Made by a program: the position numbers and the translations under genes. From positions 206,989 through 270,988 of the forward strand of contig NZ_JAQSVC010000007.1 of assembly GCF_029603165.1 (NCBI RefSeq): 64,000 bases of DNA, in the 5' to 3' direction. Shown one piece after another: positions 53,902 to 63,121 of the stretch. A model generated the notes under the pieces. It searched no databases. It had not been told where the DNA came from and was given only the letters and a program-made list of their open reading frames with translations. Position 1 is the stretch's first letter; each line of letters begins with the position of its first letter. The stretch comes from Galbibacter pacificus. Lineage in GTDB: Bacteria; Bacteroidota; Bacteroidia; Flavobacteriales; Flavobacteriaceae.

Positions 53902-54310
53902 TTACGATAGCCAGGTTTTTAGTTCTTCAAAAAGAGTTTTGTTCTCTGAAGAAATCCCATCAAAACCGAAAACAACATATAAAAAGGTTTCAGAATCCTG
54001 AAGATCAGAATGTATGGTAAATCTAATAGGAGCCCAACTTATTCCCATGCCCCTTGTTTGGAATGTACTGAAAATCTCATCATATCCGTAATAAAGTTGC
54101 GTTATGCTGCTTTTTTGAATTTTAAAGACAGTATCTTCTTTATTATAAGAATCATACCCGCTAAAAGCTAGCGCATCATAATCAAAAGTAATAGAGCCTT
54201 TATAACGATATGGAGGCGGAGCGCCCATAATATGCGATGCTATCCAATTTGAGCCAATTTCGCTTTTTAAAATCTTTTTGAGAAATTAAATAAGAATCTG
54301 TTATTGTCAT
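53902..54310 (-). pseudogene. Hypothetical gene, probably frameshifted near its start
   Basis: The open frame 53902-54228 (108 residues from MGAPPPYRYKGSITFDYDAL) has the look of a real protein with beta-rich, aromatic segments. In the same frame, coding-like sequence continues upstream (KSEIGSNWIASHIMGAPPPYRYKG) to about 54285 but ends at a TAA without a start codon. In the next frame an ATG at 54310 gives MTITDSYLISQKDF, which meets the first frame at A-rich runs at about 54270-54282. A one- or two-base indel there would join the two into a protein of about 135 residues. It could be a true frameshift or a sequencing error. The family is not recognised. Confidence 0.5.
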
Positions 54311-54559
54311 TATAGAAGTTCTTTTGTGCTAAATAGCATTACAAATGGGGCTAACCTATTGTAATCGCGATTATATAATTATTTTTTTAAATAGCTGAGT
54401 TGCTTCCTGGTCGAGAATAAAGCAAATCAGTTAGATAAAGATATTAATTATAAAAATTAAAGATCTAGAAAATATTAGTATATATTACCCTTTATTAAAA
54501 ACAAAATAAGTTCTATAATTGAGAACTTATTTATTATCTTTGCAACAGAAGTAAAATTT
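54229..54559. other. 331-bp stretch: probable 5' end of the broken gene and the higBA control region
   Basis: The left part (to 54310) carries the shifted start of the preceding gene. The middle is AT-rich and without visible features. The right part (54504-54542) is the higBA operator and promoter. Confidence 0.5.
54504..54542 (+). promoter_or_regulatory. higBA promoter and operator dyad
   Basis: AAATAAGTTCT (54504-54514) and AGAACTTATTT (54522-54532) are perfect 11-bp arms around 7 bp. The -7 element TATCTTTG follows at 54535-54542, 18 bp before higB. The dyad covers the place where a -33 contact would be, as expected for autorepression by HigA or HigBA. Confidence 0.7.
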
Positions 54560-54856
54560 ATGAAAAGAATCATTGCAAAGAGAACATTAAGAGAGTTTTG
54601 GGAAAAGCACGCTGATTCTGAACAATACCTAAAAACTTGGTATGAAACAGCCAAAAACTCAAATTGGACTTCTCCGAACGATGTAAAACAAACTTACATA
54701 AGCGCAAGCATACTAAAAGACAGTAGAATAGTTTTCAATATTAAAGGAAACTCATATAGATTAATTGTGAAATTTAATTTTGATAGACAATGGGCATTTA
54801 TAAGATTTATCGGAACTCATTCCGAATACGACAAAATAAACGCTGATACTATTTAA
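54560..54856 (+). CDS. higB: HigB-type mRNA interferase toxin
   Basis: The 98-residue protein fits the HigB toxin family (RelE-like fold): MKRIIAKRTLREFWEKHADSEQYLKTWYETAKNSNWTSPNDVKQTY ... RIVFNIKGNSYRLIVKFNFDRQWAFIRFIGTHSEYDKI. The conserved GNxYRLIV and F-I-GTHxEYDKI segments contain the likely catalytic residues. Such toxins cut mRNA on the ribosome. The toxin gene comes first, 12 bp before higA, the inverted order typical of hig loci. Confidence 0.9.
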   Translation: MKRIIAKRTLREFWEKHADSEQYLKTWYETAKNSNWTSPNDVKQTYISASILKDSRIVFNIKGNSYRLIVKFNFDRQWAFIRFIGTHSEYDKINADTI

Positions 54857-54868
54857 AAAAATAAGATT

Positions 54869-55237
54869 ATGAAAATTAGACCTATAAAAACTGAACAAGA
54901 TTACGAAAAAGCCCTGAAAAGACTAGAGTTGATATTTGATGCTTCTCCAAACACAAAGGAAGGAGACGAAGCTGAAATATTATCAATGTTAATTGACAAT
55001 TATGAAAATCAACATTATCCTATTGAAGCTCCAGACCCAATTGAAGCCATAAAGATTAGAATGGAAGAAATGAACTTAAAGCAAAAAGACTTAGTTGGAA
55101 TAATCGGAGGAAAAAGTAGGGTTTCTGAAATTTTGAATAAAAAGAAAAAGCTGACTGTAGATATGATTAGAAAACTTGAAAAGATTTTACATATTTCAGC
55201 TTCTGTTTTAGTAAGTAATTATCAATTATCTAAATAA
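54869..55237 (+). CDS. higA: HigA-type antitoxin
   Basis: The 122-residue protein has an N-terminal toxin-binding half (IKTEQDYEKALKRLELIFDASPNTKEGDEAEILSMLIDNYENQHYPIEAPDPIEAIKIRMEEM) and a C-terminal XRE helix-turn-helix (LKQKDLVGIIGGKSRVSEILNKKKKLTVDMIRKLEKIL), as in HigA antitoxins. It neutralises HigB and represses the pair. A long imperfect hairpin lies right after its stop (55256-55310). Confidence 0.9.
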   Translation: MKIRPIKTEQDYEKALKRLELIFDASPNTKEGDEAEILSMLIDNYENQHYPIEAPDPIEAIKIRMEEMNLKQKDLVGIIGGKSRVSEILNKKKKLTVDMIRKLEKILHISASVLVSNYQLSK

Positions 55238-55255
55238 AAAAAAGGTAACAAAGAT

Positions 55256-55310
55256 GGCTATAAGTAATTGCAAGGTAGCTAAGTGCTAACCCACGCAACA
55301 ACTCATAGCC
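55256..55310. repeat. Imperfect 55-nt hairpin after higBA (possible attC-like or dispersed repeat)
   Basis: GGCTATAAGTAATTGC (55256-55271) and GCAACAACTCATAGCC (55295-55310) pair at 13 of 16 positions. A shorter inner stem (GGTAGC with GCTAACC) lies inside. It is not followed by a T run, so it is not an ordinary terminator. Folding with bulges resembles integron recombination sites, but clear terminal core boxes are not seen. Confidence 0.5.
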
Positions 55311-55330
55311 GAGACCGATAAATGCGATAT

Positions 55331-57022
55331 CTAAACGATTTCGCAAAACAATCCTTCGTCGGTTTTTTCAACTTTTACCAATTTGTGCTTTGTAAGTCCT
55401 TTAATGGTCTTGTCCCATTTTTTATTGCTTAACCCGGATGCGTCTTTAAGATCGTTCAAAAGCATTTTGTTTTCTTTTTTCAGCAATTCAAAAACAGCTT
55501 TTTCCTCATCGTTCAAGGCAACCTCGACTTTTTTCTCGGGGCGCATCTGCGGGAAGAAAAGCACTTCCTGTATAGAAGCATTGTTGGTTAAAAGCATTAC
55601 CAGCCTATCAATACCAATACCGATTCCCGAGGTTGGTGGCATTCCATATTCCAGGGCCCTCAAGAAATCCTGATCGATAAACATGGCCTCGTCGTCTCCT
55701 TTTTCAGAGAGTTTTAATTGTTCCTCAAAGCGTTCACGTTGGTCAATTGGGTCGTTCAATTCCGAATAGGCATTTGCCAGCTCCTTTCCGTTTACCATCA
55801 ATTCAAAGCGTTCGGTAAGCGTAGGGTTTTCCCTGTGTTCTTTGGTAAGCGGGCTCATTTCCTTTGGATAGTCGGTAATAAAAGTGGGCTGGATGTAATT
55901 ATGCTCGCATTTTTCACCAAAAATCTCATCTATCAGTTTTCCAACACCCATGCTTTCATCTACGGAAATATCCAGTTTTGTGCATACTTCGCGCAATTCG
56001 GCTTCGTTCATCCCGGCAACGTCAAAGCCTGTATGGTCTTTAATTGCCTGCAAAATAGGCACGCGCGGGTATGGGGCTTTAAAATCTATTTCATTCTCTC
56101 CAACAATAACTTTAGAACTTCCGTTGGCATCGGTGGCAACCTTTTCCAGCAATTCTTCGGTCATGCCCATCATCCAATTGTAATCTTTGTACGAAACATA
56201 CAGCTCCATAACCGTAAATTCCGGATTGTGGGTTTTGTCCATGCCCTCGTTACGAAAATCCTTGGCAAACTCGTACACACCGTCAAAACCACCAACAATA
56301 AGCCTTTTTAAATACAGTTCGTTGGCAATACGCAAATACAACGGGATGTTCAATGCATTATGGTGCGTAACAAAAGGACGAGCGGCAGCACCACCGGGAA
56401 TAGATTGCAAAATGGGTGTTTCTACTTCCAAATAACCACGAGTGTTAAAAAATTCCCGCATACTGCTAGTAATTTTTGTACGCTTTATAAAGGTTTCTTT
56501 TACATGCGGATTCACAATTAAATCTACGTAGCGCTGGCGGTAACGCAGTTCGGGGTCGTTAAACTCGTCAAAAACCTTTCCTTCGCTGTCTACTTTTGGC
56601 AACGGCAAAGGGCGCAAAGATTTATTCAGTACCGTAAAATTTTTGACCATTACGGTTTTCTCGCCGACCTGTGTGGTAAAAAGGGTACCTTCAATACCAA
56701 TAATATCGCCAATATCAAGCAACTTTTTATAAACTTCGTTGTAAAGGGTCTTATCATCGCCTGGGCAAACTTCATCCCTGTTAAAATATAGTTGAATACG
56801 CCCTTCGCTATCCTGCAACTCTGCAAACGAGGCCTTTCCTTGAATCCGTCGGCTCATTAAACGACCGGAAAGCACCACCTTTTTATCTTCTTCAAAGTTT
56901 TCCTTCACCTGTTTAGAAGTATGGTCTACCGGATACAAAGCGGCCGGATATGGATTAATGCCCAATTCACGTAGCTTTCCAAGCTTTTCCCTACGAATAA
57001 TTTCCTGTTCTGAAAGTTGCAT
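55331..57022 (-). CDS. lysS: Lysyl-tRNA synthetase (class II) with C-terminal extension
   Basis: The 563-residue protein has the OB-fold anticodon-binding domain (about 55-160; [32 protein letters not shown]) and the class II core with motif 2 ([20 protein letters not shown]) and motif 3 ([14 protein letters not shown]). Most bacterial enzymes end soon after motif 3 (about 500 residues); here about 65 more residues (from [24 protein letters not shown]) look like a small winged helix. It charges tRNA-Lys. It appears to be a single gene. Confidence 0.96.
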   Translation of the reverse strand: MQLSEQEIIRREKLGKLRELGINPYPAALYPVDHTSKQVKENFEEDKKVVLSGRLMSRRIQGKASFAELQDSEGRIQLYFNRDEVCPGDDKTLYNEVYKKLLDIGDIIGIEGTLFTTQVGEKTVMVKNFTVLNKSLRPLPLPKVDSEGKVFDEFNDPELRYRQRYVDLIVNPHVKETFIKRTKITSSMREFFNTRGYLEVETPILQSIPGGAAARPFVTHHNALNIPLYLRIANELYLKRLIVGGFDGVYEFAKDFRNEGMDKTHNPEFTVMELYVSYKDYNWMMGMTEELLEKVATDANGSSKVIVGENEIDFKAPYPRVPILQAIKDHTGFDVAGMNEAELREVCTKLDISVDESMGVGKLIDEIFGEKCEHNYIQPTFITDYPKEMSPLTKEHRENPTLTERFELMVNGKELANAYSELNDPIDQRERFEEQLKLSEKGDDEAMFIDQDFLRALEYGMPPTSGIGIGIDRLVMLLTNNASIQEVLFFPQMRPEKKVEVALNDEEKAVFELLKKENKMLLNDLKDASGLSNKKWDKTIKGLTKHKLVKVEKTDEGLFCEIV

Positions 57023-57349
57023 ACTGTTTCATTCTCAATTTAAGCCTGCAAAGATAGGGAGTATTTAACAATCTATCAATCAATTTATATTATTTGGGCG
57101 GCTTGCTACCGCAACCGGGTTTTTCGCAGTACACGCCTGCCTGGCCATGCCAGTCAGTCGGGGTACTTTGCTACAACCCCTGCCGCAAACAGCAGAATTA
57201 TTTTTGAGCATTGTAACAAATTATCGGGTAATGCGTCATATAAGTACATCAATCAATATATTTGTTTTTCCAAAAGGACTTTATCAATCCAGGGAAAGCA
57301 GTTTAACAAGAGCACTTTAAAGGTGCAATCAATCAAAAAACGAAAAAAA
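57023..57349. other. 327-bp spacer with a GC-rich, structured segment
   Basis: Between lysS (-) and the Pmp3/YqaE gene (+), about 57095-57195 is far richer in G+C than its flanks and contains several short hairpins: GCGG-N7-CCGC (57098-57112), CTGGCCATGCCAG (57141-57153) and GGGGT-N11-ACCCC (57160-57180). No frame is coding. It may be a dispersed intergenic repeat. Confidence 0.5.
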
Positions 57350-57508
57350 ATGAGTATTTGGAGAGTATTACTTTCAATTATCTGTCCGCCGCTTGCCGTG
57401 CTGGATAAAGGTTGCGGTTCAATTGTTATTGTTTTTATACTGTGGTTATGCGGTTGGATTCCCGGCGTTATTGCGGCCCTGATTATCTTGAACAACCCAG
57501 ATAGGTAA
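57350..57508 (+). CDS. Pmp3/YqaE-family small membrane protein
   Basis: The 52-residue protein MSIWRVLLSIICPPLAVLDKGCGSIVIVFIL and onward has the two membrane helices and the CPPLAVLDKG motif of the Pmp3/YqaE (UPF0057) family, ending GWIPGVIAALIILNNPDR. Members affect membrane potential and salt or cold tolerance in yeast and plants; the bacterial role is unclear. The ATG at 57350 is preferred over one nine codons earlier because it starts the family domain. Confidence 0.9.
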   Translation: MSIWRVLLSIICPPLAVLDKGCGSIVIVFILWLCGWIPGVIAALIILNNPDR

Positions 57509-57617
57509 TTTGGCTTTTTTAGCCAATTGAGAATAGTAAAAACAAGTTCATTACCAAGCGGTCGGGTAGAATGCTATTCAATAGCAGTCAAACTAACAAT
57601 CCAAATATCTAAATCCG

Positions 57618-57625
57618 TATCTTTG
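57618..57625 (+). promoter_or_regulatory. -7 element TATCTTTG of lipB
   Basis: This exact TAnnTTTG match ends 4 bp before the ATG at 57630. No TTG is seen at the usual -33 spacing, and the message would start at or inside the first codons, so the element or the start codon may need revision. Confidence 0.35.
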
Positions 57626-57629
57626 CACT

Positions 57630-58343
57630 ATGAATAAAAAGGTGATATTTCAAGATTTAGGGTATATGGATTACAAAGAAACCTGGGATTATCAGGAATC
57701 TTTGTTTAAGGCTATTTTGGATATTAAAATAAACAACAGAAGGGAGGATACGCAGTTAGCGACCCCAAATTATTTTTTATTTGTAGAGCATCCGCATGTA
57801 TATACGCTAGGAAAGAGCGGGGATATGGAAAACCTGCTTTTAAACCAAACACAATTGGCACAAAAAGGAGCTTCTTTTTATAAAATTAACCGCGGGGGCG
57901 ATATTACCTACCACGGCCCGGGACAAATTGTGGGGTACCCCATTTTGGACCTTGACAATTTTTTTACCGACATACATAAGTATTTGCGCTTTCTGGAAGA
58001 GGTTATTATTTTAACTTTAGACGAATATGGCATAAAAGCCACACGCAGCGAAGGGGAAACTGGCGTTTGGATAGATGTGGGAACTCCTTTTGCAAGAAAA
58101 ATATGCGCTATGGGCGTGCGTGCTTCCAGATGGGTGACCATGCATGGTTTTGCCCTTAACGTAAATGCCAATTTAGGCTATTTTGATAATATAATCCCGT
58201 GCGGCATACGCGGAAAGGGAGTAACTTCGTTGAATGTTGAATTAGGACAGGCAGAAGTTCCTTTGGGAGAAGTTAAGGACAAGCTCTTAAAACATTTCCA
58301 ACAATTGTTTCAGGCAAATTTTGTAGAAGCGGTTGGGCAATAA
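57630..58343 (+). CDS. lipB: Octanoyltransferase LipB
   Basis: The 237-residue protein has the LipB core: EHPHVYTLGKSG, RGGDITYHGPGQIVGYPIL, the Lys of RKICAMGVRASRWVTMHGFALNV and the catalytic Cys in NIIPCGIRGKGVTSL (about 187). It moves the octanoyl group from acyl-carrier protein to lipoyl domains, the first step of lipoate synthesis. The chain start MNKKVIFQDLGYMDYKETWDYQE matches the family. It is convergent with prfC with a shared terminator. Confidence 0.96.
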   Translation: MNKKVIFQDLGYMDYKETWDYQESLFKAILDIKINNRREDTQLATPNYFLFVEHPHVYTLGKSGDMENLLLNQTQLAQKGASFYKINRGGDITYHGPGQIVGYPILDLDNFFTDIHKYLRFLEEVIILTLDEYGIKATRSEGETGVWIDVGTPFARKICAMGVRASRWVTMHGFALNVNANLGYFDNIIPCGIRGKGVTSLNVELGQAEVPLGEVKDKLLKHFQQLFQANFVEAVGQ

Positions 58344-58349
58344 ACAATA

Positions 58350-58388
58350 ATTGGTTTTGCGGGTGGGTATAACCTTCACAAAACCAAT
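58350..58388. terminator. Shared terminator between lipB and prfC
   Basis: ATTGGTTTTG (58350-58359) pairs perfectly with CAAAACCAAT (58379-58388) around a 19-nt loop that can itself pair in part. The two genes converge here. Confidence 0.75.
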
Positions 58389-58395
58389 ATTTTAT

Positions 58396-59985
58396 TTATT
58401 TGTATTCAGAAACAAAATGAAGCTTTACGTTCGGGTATTTCTGTTGCGTCATTTGTATTGAAAAAGCAGAGTCTGCAAAGAAAACCAATTGTCCTTGTTT
58501 GTCTTTTGCCAAAAATTTCTGTTTTACACGTTTAAATTCGGCAAATTCCTTGCTATTACTGTCTACGGGATCTACCCAACAGGCTTTGTGTACGGGAAGG
58601 TTCTCGTAACTGCACTTGGCACCGTATTCATGTTCCAGCCTATATTGAATAACTTCATATTGCAAAGCGCCAACGGTACCAATTACTTTGCGGTTATTTA
58701 TTTCCAGTGTAAAAAGCTGTGCGACCCCTTCGTCCATTAATTGGTTAATTCCCTTGTCTAGTTGCTTGGCCTTCATTGGGTCGGCATTGTTTATATACCT
58801 AAAATGTTCTGGTGAAAAACTAGGGATGCCCTTAAAGTTTAAAACTTCTCCTTGGGTAAGGGTATCGCCAATTTTAAAGTTGCCTGTGTCGTGCAGGCCA
58901 ACAATATCGCCGGCATATGATATGTCTACAATTTCTTTCTTTTCGGCAAAAAAAGCATTTGGGCTTGAAAATTTTAAATTTTTATTATGTCGAACGTGTA
59001 AATAAGGCGTGTTTCGCTCAAAGGTGCCCGATACAATTTTAATAAACGCCAACCTGTCCCGGTGCCTAGGATCCATATTGGCATGTATTTTAAAAACAAA
59101 ACCAGTAAAGGCTTCTTCGTTTGGTTTTACTAAACGTTCTTCGGCTTTTTTAGGAAGTGGTGGTGGAGCTATCTCTACAAAACAATCAAGCAATTCGCGC
59201 ACCCCGAAATTGTTCAAGGCAGAGCCAAAAAACACAGGTTGCAATTCACTTTTCATATACGCATCCTTGTCAAAATCGGGGTAAACTTCATATACCAGCT
59301 CAAGGTTTTCGCGAAGTTCTTCGGCAGCCTTTTCGCCAATAATTTTTTCAAGTTCCGGGTTGTTTACATCATCAAAAGCAATGGTTTCTTCAATATTTTT
59401 TTTACTGTCCCCGCTAAAAAGGTTAATGTTTTTTTCCCAGACATTATAAATTCCTTTAAAATCATACCCCATACCGATAGGGAAGCTAAGCGGCGTGACT
59501 TTAAGTCCCAGTTTTTGCTCTACTTCATCCAAAAGATCGAATGCATCTTTACCTTCACGGTCTAGTTTATTTATAAAAATAATCATTGGTATATTGCGCA
59601 TGCGGCATACCTCGACCAATTTCTCGGTTTGTTCTTCAACCCCTTTGGCAACATCAATTACAACAATAACACTATCTACGGCGGTAAGTGTCCTAAAAGT
59701 GTCCTCGGCAAAATCTTTGTGTCCGGGCGTATCAAGTATGTTAATCTTTTTTTCTTTGTAGTTAAAAGCCAATACAGAGGTAGCTACCGAGATTCCCCTT
59801 TGCCGTTCTATCTCCATAAAATCGCTCGTGGCACCTTTTTTTATTTTATTGCTTTTAACGGCACCTGCTTCTTGAATGGCACCTCCAAAAAGCAATAGTT
59901 TTTCGGTTAAAGTAGTTTTCCCGGCATCGGGGTGCGAGATTATACCAAAGGTCCTTCTTTTATTAATTTCTTTATTTAATTGCAT
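58396..59985 (-). CDS. prfC: Peptide chain release factor 3
   Basis: The 529-residue protein has the translational GTPase domain (ISHPDAGKTTLTEKLLLF, switch region DFMEIERQRGISVATSVLAF, DTPGHKDF, NKLDREG) followed by RF3 domains 2 and 3 (ending FADSAFSIQMTQQKYPNVKLHFVSEYK). Absence of an EF-G-type domain IV and total length fit RF3, which removes RF1/RF2 from the ribosome after termination. The short N-terminus before the P-loop (MQLNKEINKRRTFGI) is normal. Confidence 0.96.
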   Translation of the reverse strand: MQLNKEINKRRTFGIISHPDAGKTTLTEKLLLFGGAIQEAGAVKSNKIKKGATSDFMEIERQRGISVATSVLAFNYKEKKINILDTPGHKDFAEDTFRTLTAVDSVIVVIDVAKGVEEQTEKLVEVCRMRNIPMIIFINKLDREGKDAFDLLDEVEQKLGLKVTPLSFPIGMGYDFKGIYNVWEKNINLFSGDSKKNIEETIAFDDVNNPELEKIIGEKAAEELRENLELVYEVYPDFDKDAYMKSELQPVFFGSALNNFGVRELLDCFVEIAPPPLPKKAEERLVKPNEEAFTGFVFKIHANMDPRHRDRLAFIKIVSGTFERNTPYLHVRHNKNLKFSSPNAFFAEKKEIVDISYAGDIVGLHDTGNFKIGDTLTQGEVLNFKGIPSFSPEHFRYINNADPMKAKQLDKGINQLMDEGVAQLFTLEINNRKVIGTVGALQYEVIQYRLEHEYGAKCSYENLPVHKACWVDPVDSNSKEFAEFKRVKQKFLAKDKQGQLVFFADSAFSIQMTQQKYPNVKLHFVSEYK

Positions 59986-60313
59986 GCTCCAAATTTAAAG
60001 GATTGCAAAAATAATTTAATATAAGTCAAATGCCACTATTTAGTTCAATATTTTATAAATGAAGATTTTATCACTAAAACGATTAACTATATTTTGGTAA
60101 TCCTTAAACATTTTTGTTTTATGCATTTCATCGATAGATTGTTGTGGGTAATCTTTTTTATTTTAAAATAGTATGCTTGCATAATACTTTTGTTTCGAAA
60201 TCAAATCCTTTAACAAAAAATTAAGAAAACCCAAATAATCAAACCCATATTAAGTACTAAAATTTAATGAACAACAATTTTTAAAATAAATTAACCTACA
60301 TCCCTCTAACCAA
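59986..60313. other. 328-bp AT-rich spacer
   Basis: Divergent spacer between prfC and the secreted multidomain gene. It contains TACTTTTG at 60185-60192, a possible -7 element, but no -33 match at the usual spacing. No gene, repeat or strong hairpin is evident. Confidence 0.4.
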
Positions 60314-63121
60314 ATGAACAAACTGTATTTTGGAATTTTATTCCTAATATTTCCAACACTTATTCTTAGCCAAACCACACCCCCATGTGCCGGCGTGCTG
60401 GATTATGAGTTTTACGACCTTGTTCCGTCTGGAAACACCGTAGACAACATACCTCTTTCCGGGGCCATGGCAATGGGGCAAATAAGCAATTTTAATGTGG
60501 CAGACTTGCAAAATGCCATAGATCCGGGAGATACAGATAGATATTCTATTCGTTATTCGGGATATATCAATATAACCCAAACAGCCGATTATACATTTTA
60601 CACAAATTCTGATGATGGCTCTAAACTTTATATAGACGGAACCCAAGTTGTCAATAACGATGGAAATCATGGAACCCAAGATCGCTCAGGTATAATAAAC
60701 CTTACCAATGGATATCATGAAATAGAGATATTATATTATGAAAACGGTGGGGGTAATACACTTGAAGTAAGTTATTTGGGCGGGAATGTGCCATCGAGAA
60801 TTTCCATTCCCTTTTCAGTTTTATATAGCGATTGCACGCCCGCGGATATTTCTGGAGACGGTGCAACAAGCAACGATGTTGATAACGATGGGGTTTTAAA
60901 CAGCAATGACCTTGATAAAGATGGAGACGGGATATTAAATACAGTCGAGTGCGAGAATGCAATAGGAGGGCCTAATTTAATTACAAATGGAGATTTTTCC
61001 AGCGTAGATTGGCTGCAAGGATGGGATAGAGGTACTTTGAGCATATGGAATGAGAATGCTAATAATTATGCATACTATCAATCTACTGGTGAGGGAACAG
61101 ATTTTCTGGCGCAAACAAAAACTGTACTGCCTGGAACGCAATATATATTGTCTTTCAAGGTTGGTGCAAATGCAGATAATGCAAATTCAACTTCTTTTAT
61201 AGTAAGGATTAACAATACTGTTGTTTATTCTAAAACCGCCACTCAAATAACAAAGAAATTAAACGGAAATACCACAGCTGGAAGTACACTTTCTCCAGCA
61301 TATACGGTAACACTTCCTTATATACCCGATACCAGTTCGGCTACTATTAGATTTGAAGGATATTCCACCGGAATAGGGCATGATATGTTATATCTTGACG
61401 ACGTTTCTTTATATGTGGGAAGCACTTGTGGTGATTTAGATGGCGATGGCTTGTCTAACGAATACGACCTTGACAACGATGGCGACGGTATCCCCGATAA
61501 TGTGGAAGCACAAACTACCTTGGGTTATACGCCGCCCTCTGGTACTAGGGTGAATGGCTTGGATACGGCATACGGAACAAATGGAATTATCCCGGTAGAT
61601 ACCGATGGCGATGGAACCCCGGATTTTTTGGATGCCAATAGTGATAACGAAGGCGATAATGACACAGCTGAAGCAAGGATAACATTGAGTAATGCAGATG
61701 ATGATAATGATGGTTTGGATAATGCAACAGATGCCGTAAATGGATATGTAGATCCTGGAGGGACAATCGATAATCCTTTGAATGGATCTGTAATTTTGGT
61801 CGATTTTGACTCAGATGCGACTACCGGAGGGGATGTAGATTTTAGAGATAACAGTAACAATGTTGATAATGATCCACCTCAAATTGAAATCACCCCCAAT
61901 ACAGACCAAATACATTGTTTGGGAGATAACACTCCAATTGTGGCTTCAGGTACTGTTAATATAACAAATGGTACGGAATTGGCGAATATATATCTGCAAA
62001 TCACGGCAAATTACCAAGAAGGTGATGAACTAGCGTATACAGACAATTATGTTAGTGGTATAACTGGATCATGGAGTGCCCTTGAAGGCAAATTAACTTT
62101 AAAAGGACCAGCAACTTTAGAAGAATTTGAACAGGCAATAGAATCGGTGACTTTTATTTCTAACAACCCAGACGTTACTGATGCTACAAGAGATATATCC
62201 ATTGTATTATCTGAAAAGAATTATTTAGAATCAACAGGTCATTATTACGAGTACATACCGGCTTTAGGAATTAAATGGACAGAAGCAAGAGTTGCTGCCG
62301 AATCAAGATATTTTTATGGAGTACAAGGATATTTGGCTACCATAAGTTCTCCAGAAGAAGCAGCTTTGTTAGGCGAGCAAGCTACAGGTGCAGGCTGGCT
62401 TGGCGCTAGCGATGCCGCAGTAGAAGGCGAATGGAGATGGGTTACAGGGCCAGAGGGACAAGAAGAAGGCGGACTCGGAATACAATTTTGGCAAGGAACG
62501 GCTGGGGGAAGCACTGTAAACAGTATGTATGAAAATTGGAACGACGGAGAGCCAAACCAATCTGGCGATGAAGATTATGCACATATCAATGCGCCCGGAA
62601 CTGGATTTGACGGTTCATGGAATGATTTATCTAATTCTGGGTCGGAAAGTGGTGCTTATCAGCCAAAAGGATATTTGGTAGAATATGGCGGTTTAAATAC
62701 GGGAGAAACCTTTCCGCAGGTTTCAGCGGTTACAAAAATAACCCCGTTTACTATTAACGATGAATACCAACCCGAAGATCAAAGTGTTTTTGTTGGGGAA
62801 GAAGCGACATTTAATGTTCAAATTAAAAACATAAACAATACCAATGTAGTTTGGGAAGTTGATGAAGGTGCCGGTTTTAACCCCATAAGCGCAAGTGAAT
62901 ATAATACAAATATTGTTTATGATGCAGCGACTGAATATTATACGGTTTCATTACAATCTTTAAATACAGAAATTGATAAAAACGGCTATAAATACCGGGC
63001 TGTGTTAAAAAGCACAAAAGTTGCGTGTAATGCCATATATTCAAGCAATGCAACATTAACGGTCAAGGTAAAAACCGTTATTACCAATAGGAATAAAACC
63101 TATCGGGTAAATAAAAATTAA
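60314..63121 (+). CDS. Secreted multidomain protein: PA14, type-3 repeats, C-type lectin
   Basis: The 935-residue protein has a signal peptide (MNKLYFGILFLIFPTLILSQ), a PA14 domain (about 25-170; YSGYINITQTADYTFYTNSDDGSKLYIDGTQVVNNDG), calcium-binding thrombospondin type-3-like repeats (DVDNDGVLNSNDLDKDGDGILN; DLDGDGLSNEYDLDNDGDGIPD; DTDGDGTPDFLD), a carbohydrate-binding-like sandwich (about 225-370; NLITNGDFSSVDWLQGWDRG) and a C-type lectin domain (about 640-800; YEYIPALGIKWTEARVAAESR ... WNDGEPNQSGDEDYAHI). It is probably a cell-surface adhesin or glycan binder. No typical type IX secretion C-terminal domain is seen; the end is TYRVNKN. Confidence 0.85.
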   Translation: MNKLYFGILFLIFPTLILSQTTPPCAGVLDYEFYDLVPSGNTVDNIPLSGAMAMGQISNFNVADLQNAIDPGDTDRYSIRYSGYINITQTADYTFYTNSDDGSKLYIDGTQVVNNDGNHGTQDRSGIINLTNGYHEIEILYYENGGGNTLEVSYLGGNVPSRISIPFSVLYSDCTPADISGDGATSNDVDNDGVLNSNDLDKDGDGILNTVECENAIGGPNLITNGDFSSVDWLQGWDRGTLSIWNENANNYAYYQSTGEGTDFLAQTKTVLPGTQYILSFKVGANADNANSTSFIVRINNTVVYSKTATQITKKLNGNTTAGSTLSPAYTVTLPYIPDTSSATIRFEGYSTGIGHDMLYLDDVSLYVGSTCGDLDGDGLSNEYDLDNDGDGIPDNVEAQTTLGYTPPSGTRVNGLDTAYGTNGIIPVDTDGDGTPDFLDANSDNEGDNDTAEARITLSNADDDNDGLDNATDAVNGYVDPGGTIDNPLNGSVILVDFDSDATTGGDVDFRDNSNNVDNDPPQIEITPNTDQIHCLGDNTPIVASGTVNITNGTELANIYLQITANYQEGDELAYTDNYVSGITGSWSALEGKLTLKGPATLEEFEQAIESVTFISNNPDVTDATRDISIVLSEKNYLESTGHYYEYIPALGIKWTEARVAAESRYFYGVQGYLATISSPEEAALLGEQATGAGWLGASDAAVEGEWRWVTGPEGQEEGGLGIQFWQGTAGGSTVNSMYENWNDGEPNQSGDEDYAHINAPGTGFDGSWNDLSNSGSESGAYQPKGYLVEYGGLNTGETFPQVSAVTKITPFTINDEYQPEDQSVFVGEEATFNVQIKNINNTNVVWEVDEGAGFNPISASEYNTNIVYDAATEYYTVSLQSLNTEIDKNGYKYRAVLKSTKVACNAIYSSNATLTVKVKTVITNRNKTYRVNKN

